Position numbers and translations under genes: made by a program. Source: Leptolinea sp. (lineage in GTDB: Bacteria; Chloroflexota; Anaerolineae; Anaerolineales; Anaerolineaceae). Taken from it: a DNA stretch of 64,000 nucleotides. This document shows, piece by piece, positions 17,467-26,496 of the stretch; the stretch's first letter is position 1; the number at the start of each line of letters is the position of its first letter. The stretch lies in contig JAAZMZ010000020.1 of NCBI GenBank assembly GCA_012798535.1, positions 1-64,000 on the forward strand. Direction: 5' to 3'. Under the pieces are notes generated by a model. It had not been told where the DNA came from. It worked only from the letters and a program-made list of their open reading frames with translations, and made no database searches.

Positions 17467-18886
17467 GATAGAAATATTCTTTTTCGATCTGTTGCGCCGT
17501 TTCGCCGGGATTTGTTCGAAGGAATGAACCCAGATTGGGCGAGACCTTGATCATCTGGTCGGTCATCTCTTGAGCGATCCGCCGCATGGAAAAATGGGCA
17601 TTGGGTGCAGAACGCAGAGAGAGAAAATGAAACAGGCTGCGAAAATTCGACTGGAGGATGACCTGGCGATTATAGGCATTGGGGAGAACATAAGACGCAG
17701 CCGGAATTGAAATGGATGCCAACCGGTGATAGGTTTCACCGGCTTTTTCCATGACACTTGAATAATCGTTCAAGAGGCCGGCTTTCTTGATTTCCAGAGG
17801 GATACTGTACCCGAAGCGCGGGGTGAACGGGGAAGGGGTCTGGGTCATCATGCGATGGCGTTTCAATTCAAGATATGCCCCCTGATCAAGAATTACTTCG
17901 AAGATGAAATTACCATACTCCAATTCGCGAATGGGAATATCATGGTCACCCAGAATGCCGAAAATATTCGCGTAAAACTCTTTTCGCGCATCAGCGGTCA
18001 TTGAAGTGAGAAATTCAACAGCCTGCGCATAGGTATAACCAGAATATCGGATTATGGCGGCAAGCAGAATTTGATTTTCAAAATCAGCATCAAACCTTAC
18101 CAGACGGGCTCCGGGAAAGGAATTGCTGTCTGAAATTTCTGCAACATTTGGAACGGATTTCTCAAAAAAACCGGCAGTGGATTGAAGGGAAGGTTGTCTG
18201 TTGGCGTACTTTAACAGAGTAGGCAGGCTGCTCTTCGCGATCTCTTTGATCTCCATGCCGATTTTCTGGACTTCCAGCAATGGGTGTGACAACATTTTGG
18301 TGATGGCGTGTTCAAGGGCCCGGGCGTTGATGGTCATACCGACATTCGCGAAAGCAGATACCGGCAAGAGGAAACGGCAAACATCACCTGCCGCGGTAAG
18401 AATGATACGGTTACGACGGGCGGGTGTTTCATCCTGCTTATGTGGATATTCTTTTTCCAGCGAAGCAGCTACTGCGGGAAGTGATTTCTCGTACAGTTGA
18501 AACAGTGCGAGGCAGGTTTCAATATAGAGATCACGGATTTTACTCTCTGCAAATTCTTCGGGAATATGGAAATCTTCACAGGACCATTGCTGGTAACGTG
18601 TCGATTTTTCAGTATATGATGCCAGGCGATTCGATTCCAGGCATTCGACGGCCAGACGTGAAATATTCTCGACGGCAATATGCAAGACGGCATGTTCCGA
18701 CACAGAAGAATGACCGTATCCAACCACCCATTTTTCGTTGAATTCTGCGCTTGATTCGCCGGTTAATTCTGACGCGATCTTTCTAAAAGACTCCGGTGAG
18801 CGGGATGTCTTGGCAAAAGCAACGGCGATGGTTTCAGGTGAGTATTCCTGGGGATCCAGTAGATAGATTTCTCGCGGTCTGGGCAT
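17459..18886 (-). CDS. Two-domain ThyX-like (FAD-dependent thymidylate synthase family) protein
   Basis: A 475-residue protein, about twice the usual ThyX length, with two ThyX-like domains. Domain 1 (about 1-230) has GHSSVSEHAVLHIAVENISR and then NRLASYTEKSTRY, keeping the R-S-E-S-R positions of the RHRxxSxNExSxR signature but losing its first Arg-His. Domain 2 (about 245-475) has KRHRMMTQTPSPFTPRF, keeping RHR but losing the Asn-Glu and second Ser. The halves of the ThyX motif are thus split between domains. It may be a pseudo-tetrameric thymidylate synthase or a diverged flavoprotein. It lies 3 nt after ribF, which makes FAD. Confidence 0.82.
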   Translation of the reverse strand: MPRPREIYLLDPQEYSPETIAVAFAKTSRSPESFRKIASELTGESSAEFNEKWVVGYGHSSVSEHAVLHIAVENISRLAVECLESNRLASYTEKSTRYQQWSCEDFHIPEEFAESKIRDLYIETCLALFQLYEKSLPAVAASLEKEYPHKQDETPARRNRIILTAAGDVCRFLLPVSAFANVGMTINARALEHAITKMLSHPLLEVQKIGMEIKEIAKSSLPTLLKYANRQPSLQSTAGFFEKSVPNVAEISDSNSFPGARLVRFDADFENQILLAAIIRYSGYTYAQAVEFLTSMTADARKEFYANIFGILGDHDIPIRELEYGNFIFEVILDQGAYLELKRHRMMTQTPSPFTPRFGYSIPLEIKKAGLLNDYSSVMEKAGETYHRLASISIPAASYVLPNAYNRQVILQSNFRSLFHFLSLRSAPNAHFSMRRIAQEMTDQMIKVSPNLGSFLRTNPGETAQQIEKEYFYRV

Positions 18887-18889
18887 GGT

Positions 18890-19804
18890 TCAGAGTTCCC
18901 TGGCGATTTGAATATCACGGTTGATTTGCTGTACTAATTCTTCGAAAGAGGGGTATTTTGTTTCACCGCGTAAGCGGTGAGTGAATTGTACTTTAATTTG
19001 CCTGCCGTATATATCTTCCTGAAAATCAAGAAGATGCACTTCGACAAAGACTCTATTTTTGTTTTCTGTAAAAGTGGGACGAAAGCCTACATTGGCTACA
19101 GACAGATACGTCTTTCCATTCAATTCAGAAATGCAACGATACACGCCGGAAGAAGGTAATAATTTTTGTGGCCAGATATCCAGATTGGCTGTTGGGAAAC
19201 CGATTGTCCGGCCTCTGCCATCTCCTCTTTCCACAGTTCCTACAACTCCATAATCTCTTCCCAGCGCGGTTGCCGCAGTCTGCACATCCCCGGTTTGCAG
19301 CATAGCCCGGATCATACTGGAAGACACAACCTCTTCACCGGATCGTTTCGGTGAAATGCAGGTTACAGAATATCCTTCTGATCGGCCGTATCCAGATAGC
19401 ACCTCCACTGTGCCGGCGCGGCCTTTGCCCAGGGCGAAACCTTCCCCTACCACCAATTCAGTCAATCCTAGATGTTTTCTTAACAGTCGAATGAAATCAA
19501 GCGCCGGAATACTCGCGATGTCCAGCGAGAATGGGATGGAAATTAAAACGTCGACACCCAGATTGGAAAGCTGTTCCGCCTTCTCTTCAGGTGTGGATAG
19601 ATAAAATGGAGTCCCGATCTGTTTGAAAACAACAGCCGGGTGAGGGAAGAATGTAATGACAACAGCCGGAATACTCTGGCTGCGGGCTGAATCAACCAGC
19701 GCCGCGACTAATTTCCGGTGGCCGGTATGCACACCATCGAAAGAACCTATCGTAACGCAGGCCTTTTTAAGGTGGAGTTCTTCAATGGAGCTGGCCTGGA
19801 TCAT
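18890..19804 (-). CDS. ribF: Bifunctional riboflavin kinase / FAD synthetase
   Basis: Makes FMN from riboflavin and then FAD, 304 residues. The N-terminal adenylyltransferase domain has GSFDGVHTGH and a C-terminal VSSSMIR motif. The C-terminal riboflavin kinase domain has RTIGFPTANL and the GVYRC and VANVGFRPTF strands. All key motifs are intact. It lies between truB and the ThyX-like gene with 3-6 nt gaps in the nusA-infB operon, the usual place for ribF near truB. The following flavin-dependent enzyme gives a functional link. Confidence 0.95.
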   Translation of the reverse strand: MIQASSIEELHLKKACVTIGSFDGVHTGHRKLVAALVDSARSQSIPAVVITFFPHPAVVFKQIGTPFYLSTPEEKAEQLSNLGVDVLISIPFSLDIASIPALDFIRLLRKHLGLTELVVGEGFALGKGRAGTVEVLSGYGRSEGYSVTCISPKRSGEEVVSSSMIRAMLQTGDVQTAATALGRDYGVVGTVERGDGRGRTIGFPTANLDIWPQKLLPSSGVYRCISELNGKTYLSVANVGFRPTFTENKNRVFVEVHLLDFQEDIYGRQIKVQFTHRLRGETKYPSFEELVQQINRDIQIAREL

Positions 19805-19810
19805 AGTGAA

Positions 19811-20722
19811 TTATGAGAAGAAGACTTTTTTAGGCTGCCATTCCTGCGATTCAGGATTGTATTCCATCAATGCGACCAGTTCGCCCTGTTCATTGATGCC
19901 GCGAGCCCAGGTGGATGCCAGTGCCGGTGATTGCACCCTGATTCCATGACGCACTGCTTCCACCTGTTCAGCGGTCAATTCAAGCGCGGGCCAATCAGAT
20001 AATGCTTCGGCTGCGGGGATCAGGTACTGGTACCAGTTTCCAGAATCGAAGGATTCTCGCAGCTTTCTCAAAGGGACGGCGTCGCGCAGGGTAAATCGAC
20101 CGCTCTTTGTACGCCTCAGGCCGACCAGATGAGCACCGCAACCCAGTTTTTCACCGAGATCATGGGCCAGTGAGCGAACATAAGTTCCGGAAGAGCAATA
20201 GACATCAACAACCGCTTCAGGCGGAGCCCATTCCAGCAAATCGAGGTTGTACACATGAATGGTACGCGGTTCCAGGTCAAATTCTTCGCCATCACGTGCC
20301 ATATCGTAGGCTTTTTTCCCTTTGATTTTGATGGCTGAATATGGAGGAGGAACTTGTTCGATCTCTCCAATGAACGATTTCAATTCGTTTTCAAACTGCT
20401 CTTCTGTGATATCCACCGGAGATGACCCGCCTGTGATGCGACCTTCCGCATCATAGGTATCGGTTGTCTGCCCCAATCGAACAACTGCCTGATAACGTTT
20501 ATCTGATGCGGAAACATATTCACTGAGGCGCACAGCCGGTCCGAGTAGAACGACTAACACGCCAGAAGCACGCGGATCCAGTGTGCCAGTATGTCCTGCC
20601 CGCCGAATATTTGTTCCCTTGCGGATGATCTGAACAACATCATGCGAGGTCAAGCCGACCGGTTTATCAACGACCAAAACCCCTGATATCGCATTATTGA
20701 CATTGAAGGATTCCTCATACAT
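19811..20722 (-). CDS. truB: tRNA pseudouridine-55 synthase
   Basis: Isomerises U55 in the T-loop of tRNAs, 303 residues. The catalytic Asp is in the GTLDPRASGVLVV motif, preceded by the KPVGLTSHDVV N-terminal strand. PPPYSAIKIKGKKAYDMARDG and SGTYVRSLAHDLG are the other TruB signatures. A C-terminal PUA-like region covers the last ~70 residues. The order rbfA-nrnA-truB-ribF is the standard translation-factor cluster. The ribosome site is weak (GGGAG at long spacing). Confidence 0.95.
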   Translation of the reverse strand: MYEESFNVNNAISGVLVVDKPVGLTSHDVVQIIRKGTNIRRAGHTGTLDPRASGVLVVLLGPAVRLSEYVSASDKRYQAVVRLGQTTDTYDAEGRITGGSSPVDITEEQFENELKSFIGEIEQVPPPYSAIKIKGKKAYDMARDGEEFDLEPRTIHVYNLDLLEWAPPEAVVDVYCSSGTYVRSLAHDLGEKLGCGAHLVGLRRTKSGRFTLRDAVPLRKLRESFDSGNWYQYLIPAAEALSDWPALELTAEQVEAVRHGIRVQSPALASTWARGINEQGELVALMEYNPESQEWQPKKVFFS

Positions 20723-20775
20723 AGTTATTTGAGTTCTCCCATATTTTTCATTTCCTCACCTGAACTATCAATATA

Positions 20776-21738
20776 TTAATTATCGCTTTTTTTCAGATAA
20801 TTGATAGTGGCAGACAACACCTTCTCTTTCACATCGCTTAAGGAGCCTGTGATTTCAGCTCCCGAGGCTGCCGGATGTCCACCTCCACCAAAAGATACCG
20901 CTAATTTTGATATATCGATTCCCGGTACTGCCCTCCAGCTAACTTTTACTTTATCACGGCCCTGTTCCACGAACATAATGGCTACATCCGCATTGTTGAC
21001 CGTACTTAATATATTGATCAGATCGGCATCATCATTTCCAGGATAAGCGGCATTTTTTCGGTCTTCCAAAGACAAACTGGTGTAGATCACCCGACCTTTT
21101 TTTGAAAGATTTTGAAGACCCATACCCCAGTATTTGACCGCCTGAAAAGAACGTGTAACAAGCGTTCGGGTATATATATCCGAAAGGTTGATCCCATAAT
21201 CTATCAGGTCGGCCGCCAGACGCAAGGTGGCCGCCGTTGTGTTGCTGGTGCGAAATCCCAGTGAATCGCCAAGAATACCCATCAAGAGAGCTGCCGCCAC
21301 CGATGGATCGATTTCCAGCCCCCAGTCTGTGAGATGTTCTGCAATGACGGCACTTGTAGCGACATTCTCGGGTTCAACAAGATTGATACGGCCGAAATTC
21401 AAGTTTGAAAGATGGTGGTCGATGTTGATATCCACCATTGCTCCGGCTGGCAGAGCATTGCCCAGCCTTTTAGTATCCGAACAATCCAGCGAGACAAAAA
21501 GATCAAAAGGTTCCTCCGCCGCATGCTTTACTTTGTCCGCGCCTTCTAGAAAACGCATCCCAACGGCGATCGAATCGGAAAGAACCATTTGAACCTGTTT
21601 ACCGGCTTTTTCAAGAGCAGCTCCCAGGCCAAGCAGAGAACCTATGGCATCCTGATCTGGCCGTATATGTGAAACTAAAACAATGCGGCTGGCGTTGGAG
21701 AAAGCTGAATGGATTTGAAGATCAATGGGGCTGGTCAT
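20776..21738 (-). CDS. nrnA: DHH/DHHA1 phosphoesterase, NrnA-like
   Basis: Oligoribonuclease / pAp phosphatase of the DHH superfamily, 320 residues. Metal-binding motifs are visible in order: VSHIRPDQDAIGS, the VSLDCSD aspartate, DHH in NIDHHLSN, and a further Asp in GILGDSLGF. The C-terminal DHHA1 domain has the GGGGHPAASG motif. The chosen ATG overlaps the rbfA stop region by 17 nt; a GTG at 21756 would add six residues. Relatives degrade nanoRNA, pAp or linear dinucleotides such as pApA, which would fit the two c-di-AMP receptors elsewhere in the window. Confidence 0.92.
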   Translation of the reverse strand: MTSPIDLQIHSAFSNASRIVLVSHIRPDQDAIGSLLGLGAALEKAGKQVQMVLSDSIAVGMRFLEGADKVKHAAEEPFDLFVSLDCSDTKRLGNALPAGAMVDINIDHHLSNLNFGRINLVEPENVATSAVIAEHLTDWGLEIDPSVAAALLMGILGDSLGFRTSNTTAATLRLAADLIDYGINLSDIYTRTLVTRSFQAVKYWGMGLQNLSKKGRVIYTSLSLEDRKNAAYPGNDDADLINILSTVNNADVAIMFVEQGRDKVKVSWRAVPGIDISKLAVSFGGGGHPAASGAEITGSLSDVKEKVLSATINYLKKSDN

Positions 21739-22102
21739 TCTTTGTTTTTGACGCACTTTCCGCCTTGATAGAAGCCAGAAGGGTTTCTATGTGGTCTGCC
21801 CGCTCAGGAGTTGGATCCCAGTGAAAGCGTAAACGGGGAAAAACCCGAAGCTCGATCCGGTCTGAAAGTGATTTTCGCAAGAATCCGGATGCGTGCTCCA
21901 GACTGTTTATCACCTCTTTCGAACGGATACTGCCTTCCACAGCCGACACAAAAATATCGGCATAGGCCAATTCGCGATCCACCTTGACATCCGTAATTGA
22001 AATCCCGTCAAGGCGCGGATCGGCGATTTCTTTTATCACCATTTCAGACAGCTCCTGACGGATGCGGTCTGAAATTCGCTGTAATCTCATGCTTGATGGC
22101 AT
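21722..22102 (-). CDS. rbfA: Ribosome-binding factor A
   Basis: A 126-residue 30S maturation factor with a KH-like fold: RLQRISDRIRQELSEMVIKEIADPRL at the N-terminus, then DRELAYADIFVS and the C-terminal RVFPRLRFHWDPTPERADHIETLL. Length and motifs are typical. It lies downstream of infB in the standard order. The C-terminus is a short charged tail that overlaps the nrnA start. Confidence 0.95.
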   Translation of the reverse strand: MPSSMRLQRISDRIRQELSEMVIKEIADPRLDGISITDVKVDRELAYADIFVSAVEGSIRSKEVINSLEHASGFLRKSLSDRIELRVFPRLRFHWDPTPERADHIETLLASIKAESASKTKNDQPH

Positions 22103-22136
22103 ACAAATTATTCTTTCTTACCGGGCTATCCGAAGA

Positions 22137-23921
22137 TCAACTCGTGCGTTCCAGCGTGAAACATTCGAGAAGGTCGCCCTTTTCAAATTCATCAAAGTTT
22201 TTTAATGAAATTCCGCAATCAAAACCCTGACGGACTTCTTTGACATCATCCTTTTCATGTTTGAGGGAAGAAATTTCCCCTTCGAAAACTTTCTCGCCAT
22301 TACGGATCACTCTTATCTTGCCGTTACGACGGACCTCATTGAGAGTCACCCGGCAGCCGGCAATATTACCCAGTTTTGAAATCTTAAAGACGGCCAGGAC
22401 TTCGGCTTTCCCGATTTGCACTTCCTTGAATTCGGGTTCCAACATTCCTTTAAGAGCTTTTTCAACATCTTCTATGAGTCGGTAAATAATTTGATAAAGG
22501 CGAATGGATACACCTTCCGCTTCTGCCAGTCGTTTGGCGCTGGCATCCGCCTGAACGTTGAACCCGACGATGATGGCTTTTGAGGCGGAAGCCAGGTTTA
22601 CATCGTTATCCCCGATGTCACCGGTCTCCGAGTAAAGTACATTGATACTCACGTCACCTTTCTCAATCTCATTCAAGGCGGTTGAGATTGGCTCAAGAGA
22701 GCCCTGCACATCCGCCTTCACTATCAGACGCAATTCCCTGGTCTCGCCAGCCTGAATACGGTTAAAGAGGGTTTCAAGAGAAGCTTTCGGCGCGTTTATC
22801 GATTTCTGCTGCTGTTGAGATTTGCGTTCCGCGGCGATCGTGCGGGCCTCTTTCTCGCTGGCATAAACCTGGAACAATTCGCCCGCTTCTGGTACATCGG
22901 ATAGACCCATGACCTGCACCGGTGTGGAAGGTCCGGCTTTACGGATTTTCTTTCCATGGAAGTCAAACATGGCACGCAGTTTTCCTACCGCCTTACCGGC
23001 CAGAACCACATCGCCGACTTCAAGACTGCCGTTTTGAACCAGTAGGGTGGCCATAACACCTTTTCCATGATCCAGTTCGGCTTCGATCACGGTACCGATA
23101 ATTTGATTACTGGCGGGATTGGCTTTGATATCCATGCTTTCAGAAACCAGAAGGATAGCTTCGAGTAAATCTTCGATGCCCGTTTTCTGTTTGGCGGAAA
23201 CGGGAACAACCATAGTATTCCCATCCCACTCATCCGGAACCAGCCCAAGGTCTGCCAGTTGTTTTTTCACAAAATCCGCATTTGCATCTGGTCGGTCGAT
23301 TTTGTTCAGAGCAACAATGATCGGGACACGCGCGGCGCGGGCATGCGCGATGGCTTCACGTGTTTGAGGCATTATTCCATCATTGGCTGCCACAACCAGA
23401 ATAACGATATCCGCTCCTTGGGCTCCACGGGCTCGCATGGCAGTGAATGCCGCATGGCCTGGAGTATCCAGAAATGTGATCAGTTTCCCCTTGTGCTCAA
23501 CCTGATAGGCGCCGATATGCTGGGTGATACCGCCTGCCTCGCCAGCAGCTACTTCGCTGTGCCGGATGGCGTCGAGCAGAGTGGTTTTACCGTGATCAAC
23601 GTGACCGAGAATTGTCACCACCGGAGGACGGTTCATCAGTTTGGATGGTTCTTCGCTGGCGATGATCTGTCTCCAGAAAGGAATCTCTCCGGATTCAGTT
23701 TCTTTTACTTCTTCTTCAACTTCCAGAGTTGCATCAAATCCCAATTCTGAAGCTACAATGGCGGCCGTATCGAAATCTACCAGTTGGTTAATATTGGCCA
23801 TCACCCCGTTTGCCATCAATATTTTAATTACCTGTATTGGGCTGGTGGATGTCGCCGTTGCCAGATCTCTGACGGTGACATTTCCGGCCAATTCAATTGT
23901 CTTATGCCCATTCTCGCTCAT
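22137..23921 (-). CDS. infB: Translation initiation factor IF-2, short form
   Basis: GTPase that places initiator tRNA on the ribosome, 594 residues. One IF2_N module (about residues 8-60) is followed directly by the G domain with [16 protein letters not shown] and NKIDRPDAN, then the EF-Tu-like domain 2, the IF2 domain 3 and the C-terminal tRNA-binding domain. The long N-terminal extension of proteobacterial IF-2 is absent. I use the ATG at 23921, preceded by GGAGGTG at 5 nt; the longer frame to 23966 has no ribosome site and adds a non-conserved stretch. Confidence 0.96.
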   Translation of the reverse strand: MSENGHKTIELAGNVTVRDLATATSTSPIQVIKILMANGVMANINQLVDFDTAAIVASELGFDATLEVEEEVKETESGEIPFWRQIIASEEPSKLMNRPPVVTILGHVDHGKTTLLDAIRHSEVAAGEAGGITQHIGAYQVEHKGKLITFLDTPGHAAFTAMRARGAQGADIVILVVAANDGIMPQTREAIAHARAARVPIIVALNKIDRPDANADFVKKQLADLGLVPDEWDGNTMVVPVSAKQKTGIEDLLEAILLVSESMDIKANPASNQIIGTVIEAELDHGKGVMATLLVQNGSLEVGDVVLAGKAVGKLRAMFDFHGKKIRKAGPSTPVQVMGLSDVPEAGELFQVYASEKEARTIAAERKSQQQQKSINAPKASLETLFNRIQAGETRELRLIVKADVQGSLEPISTALNEIEKGDVSINVLYSETGDIGDNDVNLASASKAIIVGFNVQADASAKRLAEAEGVSIRLYQIIYRLIEDVEKALKGMLEPEFKEVQIGKAEVLAVFKISKLGNIAGCRVTLNEVRRNGKIRVIRNGEKVFEGEISSLKHEKDDVKEVRQGFDCGISLKNFDEFEKGDLLECFTLERTS

Positions 23922-24044
23922 ACTGCACCTCCAGTTTTTCGCGAGCCTGTCTTCCCACCCCCACAAAATTTGGAAACCAGGGCCCGATCTTTTCTTTCTT
24001 TTTGAAGTAACGCGAGAATGATCGAATTTAGATTGATTTACATG

Positions 24045-24368
24045 CTACTTTCCTGATACAGATTCATCATTAGCTGAAAATGGATCTTTGGGAAGTGTCG
24101 CAAGAAAGGACATCAGTACTTCACGATCGGTCTCGGTTATTTCTGTTTTTAACGCTCTGGCAAGCGAGCCTTTCAGCCCTTTTTCCCAACACGATCTCTG
24201 TTCATGAAGGTAAGCACCGCGGCCGGCGATCTTCCCGCCGGGATCGATGACTATACCCTCACTTGTGCGTACCAGGCGAATGAGCGCTTTCTTTTCATGC
24301 ACCTGATGACAGCCTACACAGGTCCGTTGGGGTATATGCCTAACACGAATTGCTGTTTTTTTTGCCAC
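24045..24368 (-). CDS. ylxR: YlxR (RnpM) family RNA-binding protein
   Basis: Small nucleic-acid-binding protein of the YlxR/DUF448 family, usually between nusA and infB. The signature PQRTCVGCHQVHEKKALIRLVR is followed by GRGAYLH and ALARALKTEIT. In Bacillus-type bacteria the homologue has been linked to RNase P. I favour a GTG start at 24368 (107 residues) with AAAGGA upstream, 19 nt after the nusA stop. The longer frame starting at 24434 would overlap nusA by 47 nt and add a low-complexity basic stretch. Confidence 0.88.
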   Translation of the reverse strand: MAKKTAIRVRHIPQRTCVGCHQVHEKKALIRLVRTSEGIVIDPGGKIAGRGAYLHEQRSCWEKGLKGSLARALKTEITETDREVLMSFLATLPKDPFSANDESVSGK

Positions 24369-24387
24369 CTTTCCTTTACTTTTTGCT

Positions 24388-26247
24388 CTATTCTTCCCAT
24401 TCCCAACCGCCGCCGCGTTTGTGCTTCTTGACAACTGTGGTCATATCGCGATCGGGATCATACGTCACTTCGACGTGTTTTGGTTTCTTCTTCTTGCCGG
24501 TTTTCTTGTTGACTTCGTCAAGTTCTTCATCTTCTTCTGAAATCGGTTCGATATTATTCAGTAGAGTCTCAGATTTCAGAGCAAACAATTGATCGAAGGA
24601 TACTTCTTCTTCAGCCTCTTCGGCCTCACCGGATATTCCCGGCTCAACGGTCTGAGTCTCTGGAGAAACCGATTCTATCACTTCGACCGGTTGTTCTTCA
24701 ACCGGTTGGACAACGACAGGTTCGGCCTGTGATTCAACCGGAACTTCAGCCGGAGCTGCCAGCTGTGCCATGAGATTGTGGATTTCCTGCATGGCGCGGG
24801 GACCGATTCCCTGCAGTTTCAAAATATTGTCAGGTGCGGTGCGATAGGTGTATGCCAGATCGCGTACGGTTGAAATGCTGGCTTCCTGGAGGAGATATGC
24901 CACATGTTCGGGCAATCCCGAATCGAGAATATCGACATCCAATTTTTCCTGGGGGATATCATGCAAGACTTCCACCGCTCTGGATTCTTCCACTACAGGG
25001 ACAGGTTGCTTTCGGGCAATGGCACGGCGTTCCACCCGATCCACAAATTTGGTCATGACATCGTAGTCTTCCGGCGGCAGCGGGCGGCCATCTGCTTTTT
25101 TGGCCAGCATGGCTTCTATCAGAGGAACGATATCTTTTTCATTTTCGAATTGTGGTTTATAGGTGTCATCGGAAGTCAGCTTGTTTAACGCATCGCTGGC
25201 TGCTTCAGGAAGACTCTTGATATCGATCCGCCAGCCGGTCAGTTTGGCCGCCAGTCGGGCATTTTGACCATCGCGGCCGATAGCCAGGCTTAGCTGGTCT
25301 TCCGGAACTACCACCGTGGCGGTTTTTCCATTTTCTGAAAGCTCATTTAAATAGACGCCACTGACCCGCGCGGGAGAAATCGCTTTTGCGATGTATACCG
25401 CCGGGTCGTTATTCCATTCGATGACATCGATCTTTTCATCGTGCAATTCGCGGACAATGGCCTGAATGCGAACGCCGCGAATACCCACACACGCACCAAC
25501 CGGGTCGATACCAGCCTGGGCGGCGGATACGGCGACTTTGGCACGCTGACCGGGTTCACGGGCTATAGAACGAATCTCGACCACGCCGTGATAAATTTCG
25601 GGGACTTCATTTTCAAGCAGACGACGCAGGAAATTGCGATGGGTGCGGGAGAGAATGATCTGTGGACCGCGCTGGGAATCCTTGACTTCAGAGATCAAAG
25701 CCCTGACACGGTCATGAATGCGAAACCGTTCTCCGCCGATCATTTCTTTGCGCGGCATTGTCCCTTCGGCCTTCATTTCAAGACCGATCGTCAATCCCTG
25801 GGCGCCAACAGCCTGAACGACACCGGAGACGATCTCTCCCAGTTGTTTTTCATAGAAACTCAATTGCGACTGGCGTTCGGCATCGCGAATTCTCTGTTGA
25901 ATAACCTGTCTGGCGGTCTGGGCGGCCACACGGCCGAAATCTTTCGGGGTTGATTCGACCAGTACCATACTGCCCAACTCTGCTTCGGGGTTAACTTTTT
26001 GGGCATTTTCCAATGTGACTTCGGTGCGGTCATCCTGGGATTCTTCCACGACTTCTTTTTCCGCATATATGGTGACCTGTCCCGTATCAGGGTCGATCTT
26101 GGCCTCGACCAGTTGCGCGTTTGAAGCGTTTACCGCCCGCCGATAAGCGGATACCATGGCAGATTCCAATGCCTGGAGAATGATCTCTTTGGGTAGCTGT
26201 TTTTCTTCCAGTACTTCATTGAAGGCCAGTGTGAATTCGTTTTTCAT
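24388..26247 (-). CDS. nusA: Transcription termination/antitermination factor NusA
   Basis: RNA polymerase-associated factor, 619 residues. It has the N-terminal RNAP-binding domain (starting FTLAFNEVLEEKQLPKE), an S1 domain, and two KH domains (DPVGACVGIRGVRIQAIVREL, then AIGRDGQNARLAAKLTG). A C-terminal extension contains a helix-hairpin-helix region near residues 440-500 (DNILKLQGIGPRAMQEIHNL) and a Glu-rich, low-complexity tail ending in a basic patch. It is longer than typical Gram-positive NusA. It is first in the operon here; the usual rimP upstream is missing. Confidence 0.96.
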   Translation of the reverse strand: MKNEFTLAFNEVLEEKQLPKEIILQALESAMVSAYRRAVNASNAQLVEAKIDPDTGQVTIYAEKEVVEESQDDRTEVTLENAQKVNPEAELGSMVLVESTPKDFGRVAAQTARQVIQQRIRDAERQSQLSFYEKQLGEIVSGVVQAVGAQGLTIGLEMKAEGTMPRKEMIGGERFRIHDRVRALISEVKDSQRGPQIILSRTHRNFLRRLLENEVPEIYHGVVEIRSIAREPGQRAKVAVSAAQAGIDPVGACVGIRGVRIQAIVRELHDEKIDVIEWNNDPAVYIAKAISPARVSGVYLNELSENGKTATVVVPEDQLSLAIGRDGQNARLAAKLTGWRIDIKSLPEAASDALNKLTSDDTYKPQFENEKDIVPLIEAMLAKKADGRPLPPEDYDVMTKFVDRVERRAIARKQPVPVVEESRAVEVLHDIPQEKLDVDILDSGLPEHVAYLLQEASISTVRDLAYTYRTAPDNILKLQGIGPRAMQEIHNLMAQLAAPAEVPVESQAEPVVVQPVEEQPVEVIESVSPETQTVEPGISGEAEEAEEEVSFDQLFALKSETLLNNIEPISEEDEELDEVNKKTGKKKKPKHVEVTYDPDRDMTTVVKKHKRGGGWEWEE

Positions 26248-26283
26248 TTTCTTGCCGACTCCGCGTGAAACCCGTTACAAACA

Positions 26284-26308
26284 GAAAAGTGGGGGAAACC
26301 CACTTTTC
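26284..26308 (-). promoter_or_regulatory. Hairpin in the nusA leader, possible attenuator
   Basis: A perfect 10-bp stem, GAAAAGTGGG/CCCACTTTTC with a 5-nt loop, lies 37 nt upstream of the nusA start, inside the predicted leader. On the minus strand its 3' arm ends in TTTTC followed by TGTTTG, a weak U-rich tail. It could terminate or pause transcription before nusA, consistent with known NusA autoregulation in other bacteria. It also faces the divergent SDR gene. Confidence 0.5.
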
Positions 26309-26343
26309 AAGGACGACTAAAAAGCTAAAAGCAACCACATTTT

Positions 26344-26372
26344 AGCATAGGCAGGATACTTAAGCAAGTTAA
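26344..26372 (-). promoter_or_regulatory. Candidate promoter of the nusA operon
   Basis: On the minus strand TTAACT and TATGCT are separated by 17 bp. The expected start lies about 85-90 nt upstream of nusA, placing the hairpin in the leader. The -35 box is weak, so this is tentative. Confidence 0.4.
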
Positions 26373-26378
26373 TTCGGG

Positions 26379-26384
26379 TATACT
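26379..26384 (+). promoter_or_regulatory. Candidate -10 box for the sphingoid-base operon
   Basis: TATACT lies about 113 nt upstream of the SDR start. TACTTA 16 bp upstream is a poor -35 match, so this is only a likely -10 element. Confidence 0.3.
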
Positions 26385-26496
26385 AAGGAAATTGTAGATT
26401 AAAGGTGGATGAGAATACTCCATTCCAGATAATACTATCCCAATGGTAGACTGACCATGCCATTGGGATTATCGCAACCTTTTTGAGGGAAAGATC

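Noticed and set aside
23922..23966. N-terminal extension of IF-2
   Set aside because: The GGAGGTG site lies within it and precedes the ATG at 23921.
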